Source of the DNA: Streptomyces kaniharaensis
GTDB lineage: Bacteria > Actinomycetota > Actinomycetes > Streptomycetales > Streptomycetaceae
Assembly (NCBI RefSeq): GCF_009569385.1
Contig: NZ_WBOF01000008.1
Span: 1 to 62,086 of the forward strand
Length of the DNA: 62,086 nt
Direction: 5' to 3'
Shown here in pieces: positions 23,880 to 32,805 of the stretch. Numbering within the stretch: the first letter of the stretch is position 1; each line of letters opens with the position of its first letter. The notes beneath the pieces were generated by a model. The model searched no databases and was not told the origin of the DNA. It saw only the letters and a list, made by a program, of their open reading frames with translations. The translations under genes and the position numbers were made by a program.

Positions 23880-26800
23880 TCACTGGAGCCCACCACCGTA
23901 GTACTGCACCTGCTGCAGGGCGGCCCGCTCGATCACCGGGGCCTCGACGGCCGCCACCTTCTCGACGGCCGGGGCCGGCGGCTCGGCGGTCGCGGTCTCG
24001 GCGGCGGCGCCGACGCTCGCGCGCTCGGCCAAGATGTCCTTGGCCTGCAGCGCGACGCCCACCGCGTCGTCCAGCGCCGGGCCTTCAAGGTCGCGGACCT
24101 CGATGGCGTTGCGCCGGGCGTCCATGTCCCTTATCTCCGCGCGGGCCTCGGCCAGCGCCTGGTCCTGGCGCTCGCGGCCGCTGACCGGCTCGGCGACCCG
24201 GCCGGACTCCTCGCGCTCGGCGCGGGTGCTGGCGGCCAGCTCGTCCTGGCGCCGCATCTCGTTCTCCAGCGCGGACCGCTGCACCTCCGCCCGGCGGGCC
24301 TCCTCGGCCTGGGCGAAGGTGTCCACCAGGGACGGCTCGGGCAGCTCGGGCAGTTCCTCGGGCTCGGGCATGTTCCACTCGCCCTCGTCCACCGCCACGG
24401 CGGCGGCGGGCGCCTCGGTCTGCCGGTGCTCGGCCGGGGCCTCGACGGCCGCTTCGTCGGCCTCGACCTCGGGCGCGTGGAACGCGGGGGTGACCTCGAC
24501 GGCGGGCTGTTCCACCTCGGCCTCGGCCTGTTCCACCGGGGCGGCGTCGGGCTCAGCCGGGGCGGCGGCCGGCTCCTCGCGGACCGCCTCCGCCTCGACC
24601 TCGACGGCGGCCGGCTGCGGCTGCTCGACGTCGGCGGCGGGGGCCTGTTCCACGGTGGCCTCGGCCTGTTCCACCTCCGCCAGCTCCGCCTCGGGCGCGG
24701 CCAGCTCCGCTTCGGCCAGCTCGGCCTCGGGCTCGGGCATGTCCCACTCGTCCTCGGCCCACGCGGACTCCAGGTCCTCCTCGGGCCACTGGACCTCGGC
24801 CACCTCGGGCTCGTCCACCGGCACGCCGCGCTTGTCCAGCTCGCCCTTGGCCAGCTCGGCGCGCTCGCGGGTCTCGGTGGTCTCCTCGTACCAGCCCTGG
24901 CGGGCCTGGTGGATGACCTCCAGCTTCTCGGCCCGCTCGGCAGCCTCGGCGGCGATCCGGGTGTACGTCTCGGCCTCGTCCCGCAGCGCGGCGGCCTGCT
25001 CGGGGTCGGTCGCCTCGACCTCGCCGGCGCGGATGCGCATCTGCGCGGCCTCGCGGATGAGGTCCTGCTGGCTCTCGTACGTGACCTGCATCTGGTCGGC
25101 GACGTGGGCCGGGGCCCACAGTTCCTCGCGCCGGTAGCGGTCCACCAGCTCGCGCAGGTCGCGGTCGGTCGCGCCGGTCAGGTCGCGCCGGTCGGCCGGC
25201 TCGCCGAGTGCACGCCACGCGCGGTTCCACGACGCGCGGACCTCGACGGCGCCTTCGGCCGGGGCCGAGCCGATCGCCAGCTTCTCGTTGTCGTAGCTGT
25301 GGGCCTCGCGGTACTGCATCACGTCGGCGGCCCGCTGCAGCCACTCCTCCCGCGCCGGGTCGTCCTCGGCCGGCACCGGGCCCAGCGACGTGGCGGCCCA
25401 CTCGGGCAGCACCTCGCGCCCGGCCAGCTCCTCGGCCAGCGCGCGCTCGCGCGGCTCCACGATCTCGGAGACCAGGCCGCGGGCGTAGTCGCCCACCTCG
25501 CCCTCGACGTGCCGCAGACGCCAGTTCCACGACCCCCGCTCGGCGGCCTCGGCGGCGCGTTCCACGGCCATGTCGTGCCGCAGCTGCTCGGCCTGTCCGG
25601 CCTGCAGGGAGGGGGCCAGCTGGGTGGCCATGACCTGGGTCATCCAGTCCTGCTCGCGCTGCAGCTGGACGGCCTGGGCGTCCTGGAGCTCCTGCATCTC
25701 GTCGGCCTGCTGGACCAGGGCCTGGGGGTCGTGGAACTGGGCGCCGAGCACGCCGATCTGGGCGGCGTTCAGCTCCTCGCTGGTCAGCTCCGGGCTGTAC
25801 CCGAGGGAGACGGCCTGCTGCAGGCGCATGCTCTGCTGCAGGGCCTCCGCCTCGGCCTGGTCGCGGAGCTCGGCGACGGACCCGGCCTCGACGGCGCCGG
25901 CCTCCTCCTCGGTGGCCAGTCGCAGCTCGGCCCACCACTCGCCGGGCAGCGCGGGCGCCTGGTCCACGGCCGCCTGGTCGGCGAACGCCTCGCCGGCCTC
26001 GGCCTGCCCGGCGGCGGCTCCGGCGGTGTCGGTGTCCTGCTCTGTGCCGGCCAGCCACCACGGCTCGGCCTCGACCTGGGCCTGCATCAGCTGCAGCTCG
26101 GTGGCCCGCTCGGTGGCCTCGGCCTGTTCCACGGCGGCCTGGTCCTGGCGGGCCTGGACCCGCTCGGCGGTGGCCAGCGCGCCCTTGAGCCGGTAGTGCA
26201 GGGCCTTGGACGCCACGTCAGCGTCGTGGAACCCGCGCTCCCGGGCGACCCGGGCCAGCATCTCCTCGGCGTCGTGGCCGTGCTGTTCCACGGTGCGGGC
26301 CAGCCGCACCACGGAGTTCCACGGCTTGCCCTCCAGCTCCTCGACGGCCCGGTGGTAGACGTCCTCTCCGACCGCGTCCAACAGCACCCGGCGGAAGCGG
26401 ACGTCGTCGGCGCGGGTGACCATGTCCTCCAGCAGCGGGGAGACCTGGTCGATCCGCTCGGCGGCCTCCAGCACCTCGGCGAGTACCGTGCTGGCGGCCT
26501 TCTGGGAGCCGTCGTTGCCCAGCACCCCGGCAAGGATCGCCATGGGGTCGGGCTCCTCGCCCACCGCGACACGGGCGCCTGGAACGCCGTCCGTGGGCAC
26601 GAAGCCGGTGTTCTCCGCCGTTCCACGGGACATGCCGACGTACAGGGCCTGGCGGGTCATGCCCGGCTCGACCAGGGTCCGGCAGGCGTAGACGGTGCGG
26701 CCCTGCACCGAGTTGAGCGTGCCCGCGTAGGCGAGTTCCACATAGTCCCGGACGTACGTGGGCGGGAGTTCCATCACTTCGCCGTCGTCGTACCGGACGG

Positions 26801-29471
26801 TCATCCGGCCGTGCTCGGCGTCCACGCCCACGACCTGGACCACGTCGCGGTTGACCGCGAACCGGTTGCCGCTGTGGCTCTGCACCGTACGGTCGATGTG
26901 CCGCAGCACAACGCGGTCGCCGACGCTGGCAGCGGTCTCCTGCCGGGGAAGTTCCACGGTCTCGCCGCCGGAGACCCACCCGAGCCGGATCAGGTCCTCG
27001 CGGGCCCGGGAGGCAAGCATGCCCGCGGTCTTGTTGGTCCCGGTCACCATGACGGACTCGCGGCCGTTCATGATGTCGGCCACCCACGTCTCGTAGGTGG
27101 CCTCCACCATCTCCTCGAACGTGCCGTGCCGGAACCGGCCGCGGGCGGCGTACTCGGTCAGCACTTCGGTGTCGCCGGTCCGCAGCCGCAGGGAGGCGGG
27201 GCCTTCCCACTCGGCGGCGAAACGGCGGACTTCCTCCAGCTGGTGGGCGTGCTCGCCGAGCTCGTCCGCCATCGCCTTGAACGCGCCGCCGGCGCCGACC
27301 GCGGAGATCTGCTCGTAGTCGCCGGCCGTGACCATCTTGGCGCCGGCGGCCCGCACCAGCTTGCGCACGGCGTTCAGCGTGGGGGTGTCGGCCATCGACG
27401 CCTCGTCCACGATGACCAGGTGTTCCGGCCTGATCCGGTACCGCTCGGTGGTCTCGTTGCTGACGCCCTGGGCCAGCAGCTTGTTGTAGGTCAGCAGCTC
27501 GGCAAGGTTGGCGGTCTCGGTGATGCCCTCGTCTGCCAGCACGTTGGCGGCGGCCTGGGAGGCGGCCAGACCCAAGACCCGGCCGCCGGTGGCCTCCCAC
27601 ACGTCGGTGACGGTGGCCAGCGTGTACGACTTGCCCGTTCCACCGGGGCCGACCAGCACTTCCGCCCGGCGGCCGGAGGTGGTGATCCCGCGCACCGCGG
27701 CGGCCTGCTTCTCGTTCAGGCCACGGTCCCGGATGAGCTCTTCGACCACCTCGGGGTCGAGCGCGCGGGCGCTGCGGTCCTTCGTCATGTCCCGCAGGGC
27801 CTGCTCAACGTCGAGCTGGTCCCGGGTGGCGTACATCGTGCCCTGGTGGCGGGTGTAGACGCACTCCCCGTCCTCGCGCAGCAGCTGCACCGGGACGGCC
27901 ACCTTCGCCTCGGCCTCCAGCGCCACCAGGCTGCCGTCCGCGGCGCCGATCTCCACCGCCATGTCGGTGAGGTCGCCGAGCAGCTGGGCGACCTGGTCCA
28001 CATCGAGCCCGCCGAGACAGGCCGGCAGTTCCCGCGCGATGTTGGCCATCATGTGGTTGCGGGTGAAGGTGGAACGCTCGGCCTGGGTGCGTTCCACGGC
28101 GGCCTTGATGACGGCCTCCGGGTCGAACGCCTCGGCCTCCAGCCCGTGCTCGGCGGCGGCCTGTTCCACGGACGCTGGAACTCCGGCCAGCGTCTCCCGG
28201 GTGTGTTCCACGGACGCCTGTTCCCAGCGTTCCAGCAGTTCCTCGCGGGAGACGGCGTCCTTCTTCCCCGGCCGCAACCTGGGGTCGATCGTGATGATCT
28301 GGGCCATCTTCGCCAGTACGTGCGGGCTGGGCATCCGGCCGTGCTCGTCCTCGTACGCGGCCGCCAGCTCGCCGAGCTTCTTCGTGATGGTCTGGCGGCG
28401 GGCGGAGAACTTGTCGCGCATCTCGCCGGAGATGCCCATGACCTCGATCGCCTTGCCGTCCGGCCGCCACTCGTAGCGCACGCCGAGCTCCGACGCGATG
28501 GCCTCAGCGGTGACCCGCTCCGCCAGGAAGCCGGCGGCCAGCGCGTGGGCCCGCAGCCCGTTGGAGTCGATCGACAGCCACTTCTCGCCCGTCTTCCCCG
28601 TCACCGGGTCCACGGTCTCGACCTTGACCCGGGAGTGGATGGCGTTGTGGATGTGCAGCTGCGGGTCCTCGTCGCGGCTGAGGTGCTGCAAGAAGCTGGC
28701 GACGGTCCACTTATCCGCCGTCACCCGGCGGCCCAGCGGCTGCCCGTCCGGGCCCTTGTGGCCGGTGCGGCCCTCGCGGGCGTACCCGGCGTGCTTCTGC
28801 ATGTAGTCCAGCGCGGCCTGGTTGCCGAGCCGCACCGCGTCCAGCACCTTGGCGGCCTTCGCCTCCATCGCCTCGGCGCCCGCGATGTCGCCAGCCTCCC
28901 GCAGCTGGATGGCGCTGGCCTGGTACCCGGCGTGCAGCAGCGACGTGCTCTTCGACACCGACACGGTCAGATCGTGGAAGCGGCGGGTGGCCGGCGCGTT
29001 GAGCCGCACAGCCATCTCGGCCTTCTTCTTCGCCTCCGGAGTGGCGTCCGGTCCGAGCTCCGCAATCTTCTTGGCGATCTCACGCTCCGTGCTCGGCGTG
29101 AAGTCCCGGATCGCGGTGCCCATCCGGTACTCGGCGCGGACCTCCGCCTGAATCCGGGCCTTGGCCTCGCGGAACTCCTTGCTGCGGCCGTCCACCTCCG
29201 GGTGGGCCGCGCGCCACTCCTGAATCCGAGCGTCCGTCACCCTGCGTGCCTCATCAATGAAGCGAGGGTCCGTGAGATGTGTATACATCTCGCGCATGAC
29301 GTCCGGGTCAACTTCACCGGTCAGACCGAGCTCGGCGGCGCCGTCCCCAAGCCAGACACCCGGCGGTTCGCCGCTGATCTCAATGGCCTTGAGGTAGTAG
29401 TTCTCCGCGCCTGTGGCCACCTGCCCCAGCAGGTACTCCGGGTCGTGCCCGGTGCTCACAGTGGCGGTCAT
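23880..29471 (-). CDS. MobF-family relaxase-helicase (TrwC/TraA-like), 1863 aa
   Basis: Nicks oriT, stays attached to the 5' end and unwinds the plasmid during conjugation. The N-terminal relaxase has Tyr25-Tyr26 followed by GEPPGVWLGDGAAELGL, and the metal-binding His273-x-His275-x3-His279 (LHIHNAIH). A RecD-like SF1 helicase follows, with Walker A VLVGPGGTGKSYT (Lys614) and HLVIVDEASMADT near residue 688. The last ~750 residues are coiled coil and Glu/Ala-rich low complexity with repeated V-E-Q and two EW(D/N)MPEP motifs. ATG 29471. The leader is the probable oriT. The gene is unusually rich in GTGGAAC in all three frames. The plus strand carries a long spurious frame here. Confidence 0.93.
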   Translation of the reverse strand: MTATVSTGHDPEYLLGQVATGAENYYLKAIEISGEPPGVWLGDGAAELGLTGEVDPDVMREMYTHLTDPRFIDEARRVTDARIQEWRAAHPEVDGRSKEFREAKARIQAEVRAEYRMGTAIRDFTPSTEREIAKKIAELGPDATPEAKKKAEMAVRLNAPATRRFHDLTVSVSKSTSLLHAGYQASAIQLREAGDIAGAEAMEAKAAKVLDAVRLGNQAALDYMQKHAGYAREGRTGHKGPDGQPLGRRVTADKWTVASFLQHLSRDEDPQLHIHNAIHSRVKVETVDPVTGKTGEKWLSIDSNGLRAHALAAGFLAERVTAEAIASELGVRYEWRPDGKAIEVMGISGEMRDKFSARRQTITKKLGELAAAYEDEHGRMPSPHVLAKMAQIITIDPRLRPGKKDAVSREELLERWEQASVEHTRETLAGVPASVEQAAAEHGLEAEAFDPEAVIKAAVERTQAERSTFTRNHMMANIARELPACLGGLDVDQVAQLLGDLTDMAVEIGAADGSLVALEAEAKVAVPVQLLREDGECVYTRHQGTMYATRDQLDVEQALRDMTKDRSARALDPEVVEELIRDRGLNEKQAAAVRGITTSGRRAEVLVGPGGTGKSYTLATVTDVWEATGGRVLGLAASQAAANVLADEGITETANLAELLTYNKLLAQGVSNETTERYRIRPEHLVIVDEASMADTPTLNAVRKLVRAAGAKMVTAGDYEQISAVGAGGAFKAMADELGEHAHQLEEVRRFAAEWEGPASLRLRTGDTEVLTEYAARGRFRHGTFEEMVEATYETWVADIMNGRESVMVTGTNKTAGMLASRAREDLIRLGWVSGGETVELPRQETAASVGDRVVLRHIDRTVQSHSGNRFAVNRDVVQVVGVDAEHGRMTVRYDDGEVMELPPTYVRDYVELAYAGTLNSVQGRTVYACRTLVEPGMTRQALYVGMSRGTAENTGFVPTDGVPGARVAVGEEPDPMAILAGVLGNDGSQKAASTVLAEVLEAAERIDQVSPLLEDMVTRADDVRFRRVLLDAVGEDVYHRAVEELEGKPWNSVVRLARTVEQHGHDAEEMLARVARERGFHDADVASKALHYRLKGALATAERVQARQDQAAVEQAEATERATELQLMQAQVEAEPWWLAGTEQDTDTAGAAAGQAEAGEAFADQAAVDQAPALPGEWWAELRLATEEEAGAVEAGSVAELRDQAEAEALQQSMRLQQAVSLGYSPELTSEELNAAQIGVLGAQFHDPQALVQQADEMQELQDAQAVQLQREQDWMTQVMATQLAPSLQAGQAEQLRHDMAVERAAEAAERGSWNWRLRHVEGEVGDYARGLVSEIVEPRERALAEELAGREVLPEWAATSLGPVPAEDDPAREEWLQRAADVMQYREAHSYDNEKLAIGSAPAEGAVEVRASWNRAWRALGEPADRRDLTGATDRDLRELVDRYRREELWAPAHVADQMQVTYESQQDLIREAAQMRIRAGEVEATDPEQAAALRDEAETYTRIAAEAAERAEKLEVIHQARQGWYEETTETRERAELAKGELDKRGVPVDEPEVAEVQWPEEDLESAWAEDEWDMPEPEAELAEAELAAPEAELAEVEQAEATVEQAPAADVEQPQPAAVEVEAEAVREEPAAAPAEPDAAPVEQAEAEVEQPAVEVTPAFHAPEVEADEAAVEAPAEHRQTEAPAAAVAVDEGEWNMPEPEELPELPEPSLVDTFAQAEEARRAEVQRSALENEMRRQDELAASTRAEREESGRVAEPVSGRERQDQALAEARAEIRDMDARRNAIEVRDLEGPALDDAVGVALQAKDILAERASVGAAAETATAEPPAPAVEKVAAVEAPVIERAALQQVQYYGGGLQ

Positions 29472-30238
29472 GATCGCACTCTACGGCTCCATCGGGTCTT
29501 GACGCAAGGGTGTGTGAGGTTAAAAGGGAAACGGAGAAAACGGACAGAACAAGAAACGGCGGGGGAGGAAGAGAGGCAGGCACCAAAGGGAAGAGGAGAC
29601 CAGGGAGAGAACCAGGCAGCGCGGGAAGGAGGGGCCACAGAGGGAGAGCCAACAGAACATCAGCAGCCACTCGAACCAAGGCGGACGAACACCAGACCAA
29701 GAGAGACCAGCAACAGCCCGGCAGGCGGCCGGAGCCGCACCGACCAACGGCGGCCCGCCAGCGGCCGGAGCGCGGAACTGTTACCAACCGTCATCAGCCA
29801 CCGGCCGGCAGGCAACCGGCGGTCTATCAAGTGCACGCCAGGAACTGACCACCGGCCCGAAGCGCGGGGCAGCGCCTCCGCCCCCGCCCGGCAGGCGGCC
29901 GAGCCGCACCGACCAACGGCGGCCCGCCAGCGGCCGGAGCGCGGAACTGTTACCAACCGTCATCAGCCACCGGCCGGCAGGCAACCGGCGGTCTATCAAG
30001 TGCACGCCAGGAACCGACCACCGGCCCAGGGGCGGTCCGGGAGGAACCTGCAGTCAGATCGGGGGGTCCGGGGAGGCGGAGCCACCCGGGTTGGCACGGC
30101 GGCGAGCGTGCCCCCGACCCCCGCCCTGGAACGGGTGCCGGGGCCGGACGGACCGGTACCGGAGTCACCCGCGGCCGCCACGACGGCGGGTGCGAGACAG
30201 ACCCTCCCAGCCGGGCCCGAACGCGGGCGGCAGGAACG
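29472..30238. other. Candidate oriT: T-depleted tract plus 143-bp direct repeats
   Basis: This 767-bp gap upstream of the relaxase has no supported gene. Bases 29522-29659 contain no T at all on the plus strand, and 29522-29778 contain only two. It then holds two long direct repeats (next entry). A relaxase gene is usually close to its oriT, so this is the best candidate in the plasmid. No nic site can be assigned by eye. Confidence 0.6.
29716..30027 (+). repeat. Near-perfect 143-bp direct repeat, two copies, 170-bp period
   Basis: Copy A 29716-29858 and copy B 29886-30027 differ by one deleted G and one T/C change. Each contains GGAACTGTTACCAACCGTC and GGTCTATCAAGTGCACGCC. The 27-bp spacer is unrelated. 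They are likely binding regions for the relaxosome, or a recent tandem duplication. Confidence 0.9.
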
Positions 30239-30283
30239 CCGGAGGGGGCCCGCCCGGCTGCGCGCCGCGCGGGCCCCCTCCGG
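30239..30283 (-). terminator. Strong hairpin after the zincin-like gene
   Basis: CCGGAGGGGGCCCGC / GCGGGCCCCCTCCGG: a perfect 15-bp stem with a 15-base loop, 8 bases past the stop at 30291. Confidence 0.8.
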
Positions 30284-30290
30284 GCCACCC

Positions 30291-31361
30291 TCACCCCTCC
30301 AGCTCGTCCGCCACCGGCTCGGGGAAGTCCGCCTCCTCCGGAGGCTCCGTCATGTCCCACTCGGCCTCGTCCGCCCCCGCCGGCGGTCCGGCCGCGACGA
30401 CTGGCCCGCCCTCCCCGGCCTCGACGGCCGCGGGCGCCGCGACGGCGGCGACGGCCGGGTGGAACGCCTGGCCCACCTCGGCCGGGCCCGGTTCCACCCG
30501 GGGCTCCGGCAGTTCCACCACGACCTCGACCACCCCGGCCTCGGCCGCGCCCGGCTCGTCGGCGTCGTCCTCGACGGCGGCCGCCGGCTCCGCCTCCGGC
30601 TGCTCGACGGCGGGCTGTTCCACCTCCGCCCGCCGCTGTTCCACGAACGGCTCGTCGCAGATTCCACAGAGGATCGGTCCGTCCTGCAGGTTCTTCGGCG
30701 TCAGCTGCAGCCGCCTCGGCGGCGTGCACGAGCAGTCCGCGGCCACCCGCTTGCCCGCCGTCCGTTCCTCCGGCGGCTTCTTCGCCCTCGGGTTGGGCTC
30801 CTCGCCCTGACCCTCCCCGCCGTCCAGGTACGGCAGGGAGGCCCGCTCGATCGCCCGGATCGCGGCCGCGAAGTGCGCCCGCGCCGGGCCGCCCATCTTC
30901 GCCCGCGCGAACCCCACCACCGGCTCCGCCTTGCTCGGGGGCTCCAAGCCGAGCTCCCGAGCGATGGCGGCCCACCGCCGGTTATGCCACCGGCCGCCCT
31001 GTGAGCTCTGGGTCTTCTCCCCCCGAACCGCCCCGATCCCGTGGGCGGCCTCCCGCAGCAGCGTCTCCATCACCGCCTCGCCACCCATGTGCAGCAGCTC
31101 GCCAGCCACGAACACCTCCGGCAGGCGCCGCTCCCCCCGCGACTCCCCCTCCAGCGGCAGCGCGGCCCACCGGTCCGGCCGGTGCTGGCCCCGCCTGAGC
31201 GGCGCCGGCTTCCCGTCCTTCCCCTTGCGGTTCGGCTGCCCCGAGCCGGTGATGATCACCGCCCGTGGAACGTCCTCGTTCGCCGCGCGGATCGCCGCCC
31301 ACGCCTGTTCCAGCGCGGAGATGATCCGCGCCCCCTCGTACCCTCGACGGTCCTTCGCCAT
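30291..31361 (-). CDS. SprT-like zincin-family protein with degenerate HExxH, 356 aa
   Basis: Belongs to a Streptomyces plasmid family with the order LPEVFVAGELL, LLHEAAH, a VRG...QGRYHNRRF-AALAEELGL block, and a C-terminal zinc ribbon (C-x-C...LTPK-L-GPI-CG-C). Here these read LREAAHGIGAVRG, GGRWHNRRWAAIARELGL and CSCTPPRRLQLTPKNL-QDGPILCGIC. The first catalytic His of HEAAH is Arg, so proteolytic activity is doubtful. A Glu/Pro/Ala-rich tail ends in EWDMTEPPEE, similar to motifs in the relaxase tail. ATG 31361. It lies upstream of the likely oriT on the same strand as the relaxase. Confidence 0.72.
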   Translation of the reverse strand: MAKDRRGYEGARIISALEQAWAAIRAANEDVPRAVIITGSGQPNRKGKDGKPAPLRRGQHRPDRWAALPLEGESRGERRLPEVFVAGELLHMGGEAVMETLLREAAHGIGAVRGEKTQSSQGGRWHNRRWAAIARELGLEPPSKAEPVVGFARAKMGGPARAHFAAAIRAIERASLPYLDGGEGQGEEPNPRAKKPPEERTAGKRVAADCSCTPPRRLQLTPKNLQDGPILCGICDEPFVEQRRAEVEQPAVEQPEAEPAAAVEDDADEPGAAEAGVVEVVVELPEPRVEPGPAEVGQAFHPAVAAVAAPAAVEAGEGGPVVAAGPPAGADEAEWDMTEPPEEADFPEPVADELEG

Positions 31362-31527
31362 GTCCTATTCCTAGCGTGCACACACTATGTCCGGGGCCTT
31401 TTTTGGAACTCGACTCGCGGTGTTCCACGGTCCGGTTCCACGGGCGGCCGACCTGTTCCACGGGTGGAACGGCTACGCTCGCCCCCGCCCCGTACGGGGC
31501 GACTGTTACCGGGAGAGAGGGGGCGCC
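31362..31527. promoter_or_regulatory. Divergent intergenic region with two palindromes
   Basis: Contains GTTCCACGGGTGGAAC (about 31454-31469; 7-bp arms) within three closely spaced GTTCCACGG copies, and a perfect 16-bp palindrome CGCCCCGTACGGGGCG at 31486-31501. GGGAGAGAGGGGG ahead of 31528 is the ribosome site for the microprotein. Confidence 0.55.
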
Positions 31528-31623
31528 ATGTCGGTGAGAGGTGGGTGCGGGAACTGCGGTCACCCGCTCGACCCGCACTCCGGGGGCCGCTGCGGGAACT
31601 GCGGCGCGACCAACCCCCGCTGA
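31528..31623 (+). CDS. Zinc-ribbon microprotein, 31 aa
   Basis: The whole product is two CGNCG knuckles separated by 13 residues, typical of a minimal zinc ribbon. A strong ribosome site precedes ATG 31528. It is very short, but the paired CxxC motifs, the ribosome site and the upstream palindromes argue that it is real. Confidence 0.6.
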   Translation: MSVRGGCGNCGHPLDPHSGGRCGNCGATNPR

Positions 31624-31670
31624 CGCCGGAGGGGCGGGCCCCCGGTGGCTCCGCCCCTCCGCCGAGCCGG

Positions 31671-32210
31671 TCAGTACCCGGCGTGCACCAACGCGCCGGC
31701 CGCGTTCTCGGCGGCCACGCTCACGTCCAGCTCGTCCTCGTCGTCCAGCTCGTCCAGCAGCGAATCCAGCGCCCGCTCGATCACCTCGGCGTACGCCTGG
31801 GTGCGGTCGGCGTCCCGGCCGGACTCCAGCACCTCCCTGTCCAGGTCCCGGTGCGTCAGGGAGACGTGGAACTGTGCCGCGACCAGCGCGTTCTCCAGCA
31901 TCTCGGCCGTTGCGGGGGCCCTGTGGCGTCCGCCCACGCACCCTACGGCGATCCGGAACGGGTTGGTGTCGGCCTCCGGGCCCATCGCGTACGACTGCGC
32001 CATGGTGACGGCTGCGGCCACCACCTGCAGGATGCCCGGGGTGGCGGCGACGACGTCGCGCACCTCCTGGTCCCGCGCGGTGAGCTTCCGGAACCCGGTC
32101 CGCTTGTGGGGGTCGCGGAAGTGCTTGCGCAGGTCCAGCACCATCTCGGCCTCGGGCACCGGCCCGTGCCCGAACCCGAAGCTGGTGATCTCGATCCGCA
32201 TGCTCTGCAT
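31671..32210 (-). CDS. RapZ C-terminal-domain-like protein, 179 aa
   Basis: Resembles the C-terminal domain of RapZ, the RNase E adaptor, but without its N-terminal kinase-like domain. It has EITSFGFGHGPVPEAEMVLDLRKHFRDPH, an LTARDQEVRDVVAATPG block, IAVGCVGGRHRAPATAEML (the GC-GG-HR signature) and FHVSLTHRDLDREVL. An acidic tail follows. GAGGAGGGG precedes ATG 32210. Stand-alone RapZ-C proteins recur on Streptomyces plasmids. A role in small-RNA or nucleotide-metabolite binding is inferred only. Confidence 0.85.
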   Translation of the reverse strand: MQSMRIEITSFGFGHGPVPEAEMVLDLRKHFRDPHKRTGFRKLTARDQEVRDVVAATPGILQVVAAAVTMAQSYAMGPEADTNPFRIAVGCVGGRHRAPATAEMLENALVAAQFHVSLTHRDLDREVLESGRDADRTQAYAEVIERALDSLLDELDDEDELDVSVAAENAAGALVHAGY

Positions 32211-32275
32211 GGTCTTCCCCTCCTCGCCCCTGTCCGGGGCTGTTGATGGTGCGTCGGCCTGCCCGGCCTGGGCGG

Positions 32276-32803
32276 CTACCACAGCTCGATCTGCAGGGCA
32301 CCGCCCGGCTGGCCCGCGATGATCGCTTCCTCGATGGCGGCTTCGACATCGGCGCCGTCCGCCAGCGCGGCCTTGATGGCGTCGCGGATCGCGCGGGCCC
32401 GGCCCGCCGCGCCGCGCCGGTCGGTGAGCGCGTGGCCGATCGTCCCCATGCGCGCGGCGTACTCGCTGGCGTTGTCGGCCCGGGTGCCGGCCAGCCAGTG
32501 CTCCGGGTTCTGGCAGCTCGGGGAGTCGCACTTGTGCCGGACGACGTCGGCGGCCAGCACCTGCTCCACCCCGTGCTCGATCGCGTACCCGAGCGCGTGG
32601 GCGGTGACGATCTGGCTGGTCTTGTCGGTGCGGCTGCCCGCCCTGAGCTTCCCGTGCCCGCTGTCGCTGACGGCCCCGAGCCAGTACCAGCACTGGGTGG
32701 CCCCGCGCCGGTAGATCTTCTCCTCGTACCGCTCCCGAGTCTTCGGGTCGGCCAGCAGCCGGGCCCACGGCACCGGGAGGACCGGCGGCCTGGTCCGAGC
32801 CAC
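32276..32803 (-). CDS. HNH-type endonuclease-like protein, 175 aa
   Basis: The core VVRHKCDSPSCQNPEHWLAGTRADN has the H...N...H and two-Cys zinc arrangement of HNH/homing-endonuclease zinc-loop proteins (usual form H-x-C-D-x2-x-C-x-NP-x-H-L-x2-GT-x2-DN). The N-terminus has CWYWLGAVSDSGHGKLR, the usual CW-W-G start of these proteins. GTG 32803 lies two bases after the upstream stop. It could nick or cut DNA. It is not obviously linked to an intron or a methylase. Confidence 0.82.
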   Translation of the reverse strand: MARTRPPVLPVPWARLLADPKTRERYEEKIYRRGATQCWYWLGAVSDSGHGKLRAGSRTDKTSQIVTAHALGYAIEHGVEQVLAADVVRHKCDSPSCQNPEHWLAGTRADNASEYAARMGTIGHALTDRRGAAGRARAIRDAIKAALADGADVEAAIEEAIIAGQPGGALQIELW

Positions 32804-32805
32804 GC

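Noticed and set aside
24426..31004. A 2192-aa plus-strand frame opposite the relaxase
   Set aside because: It is a low-complexity Gly/Leu/His/Val antisense frame caused by high third-position GC; the minus strand has clear relaxase and helicase motifs.
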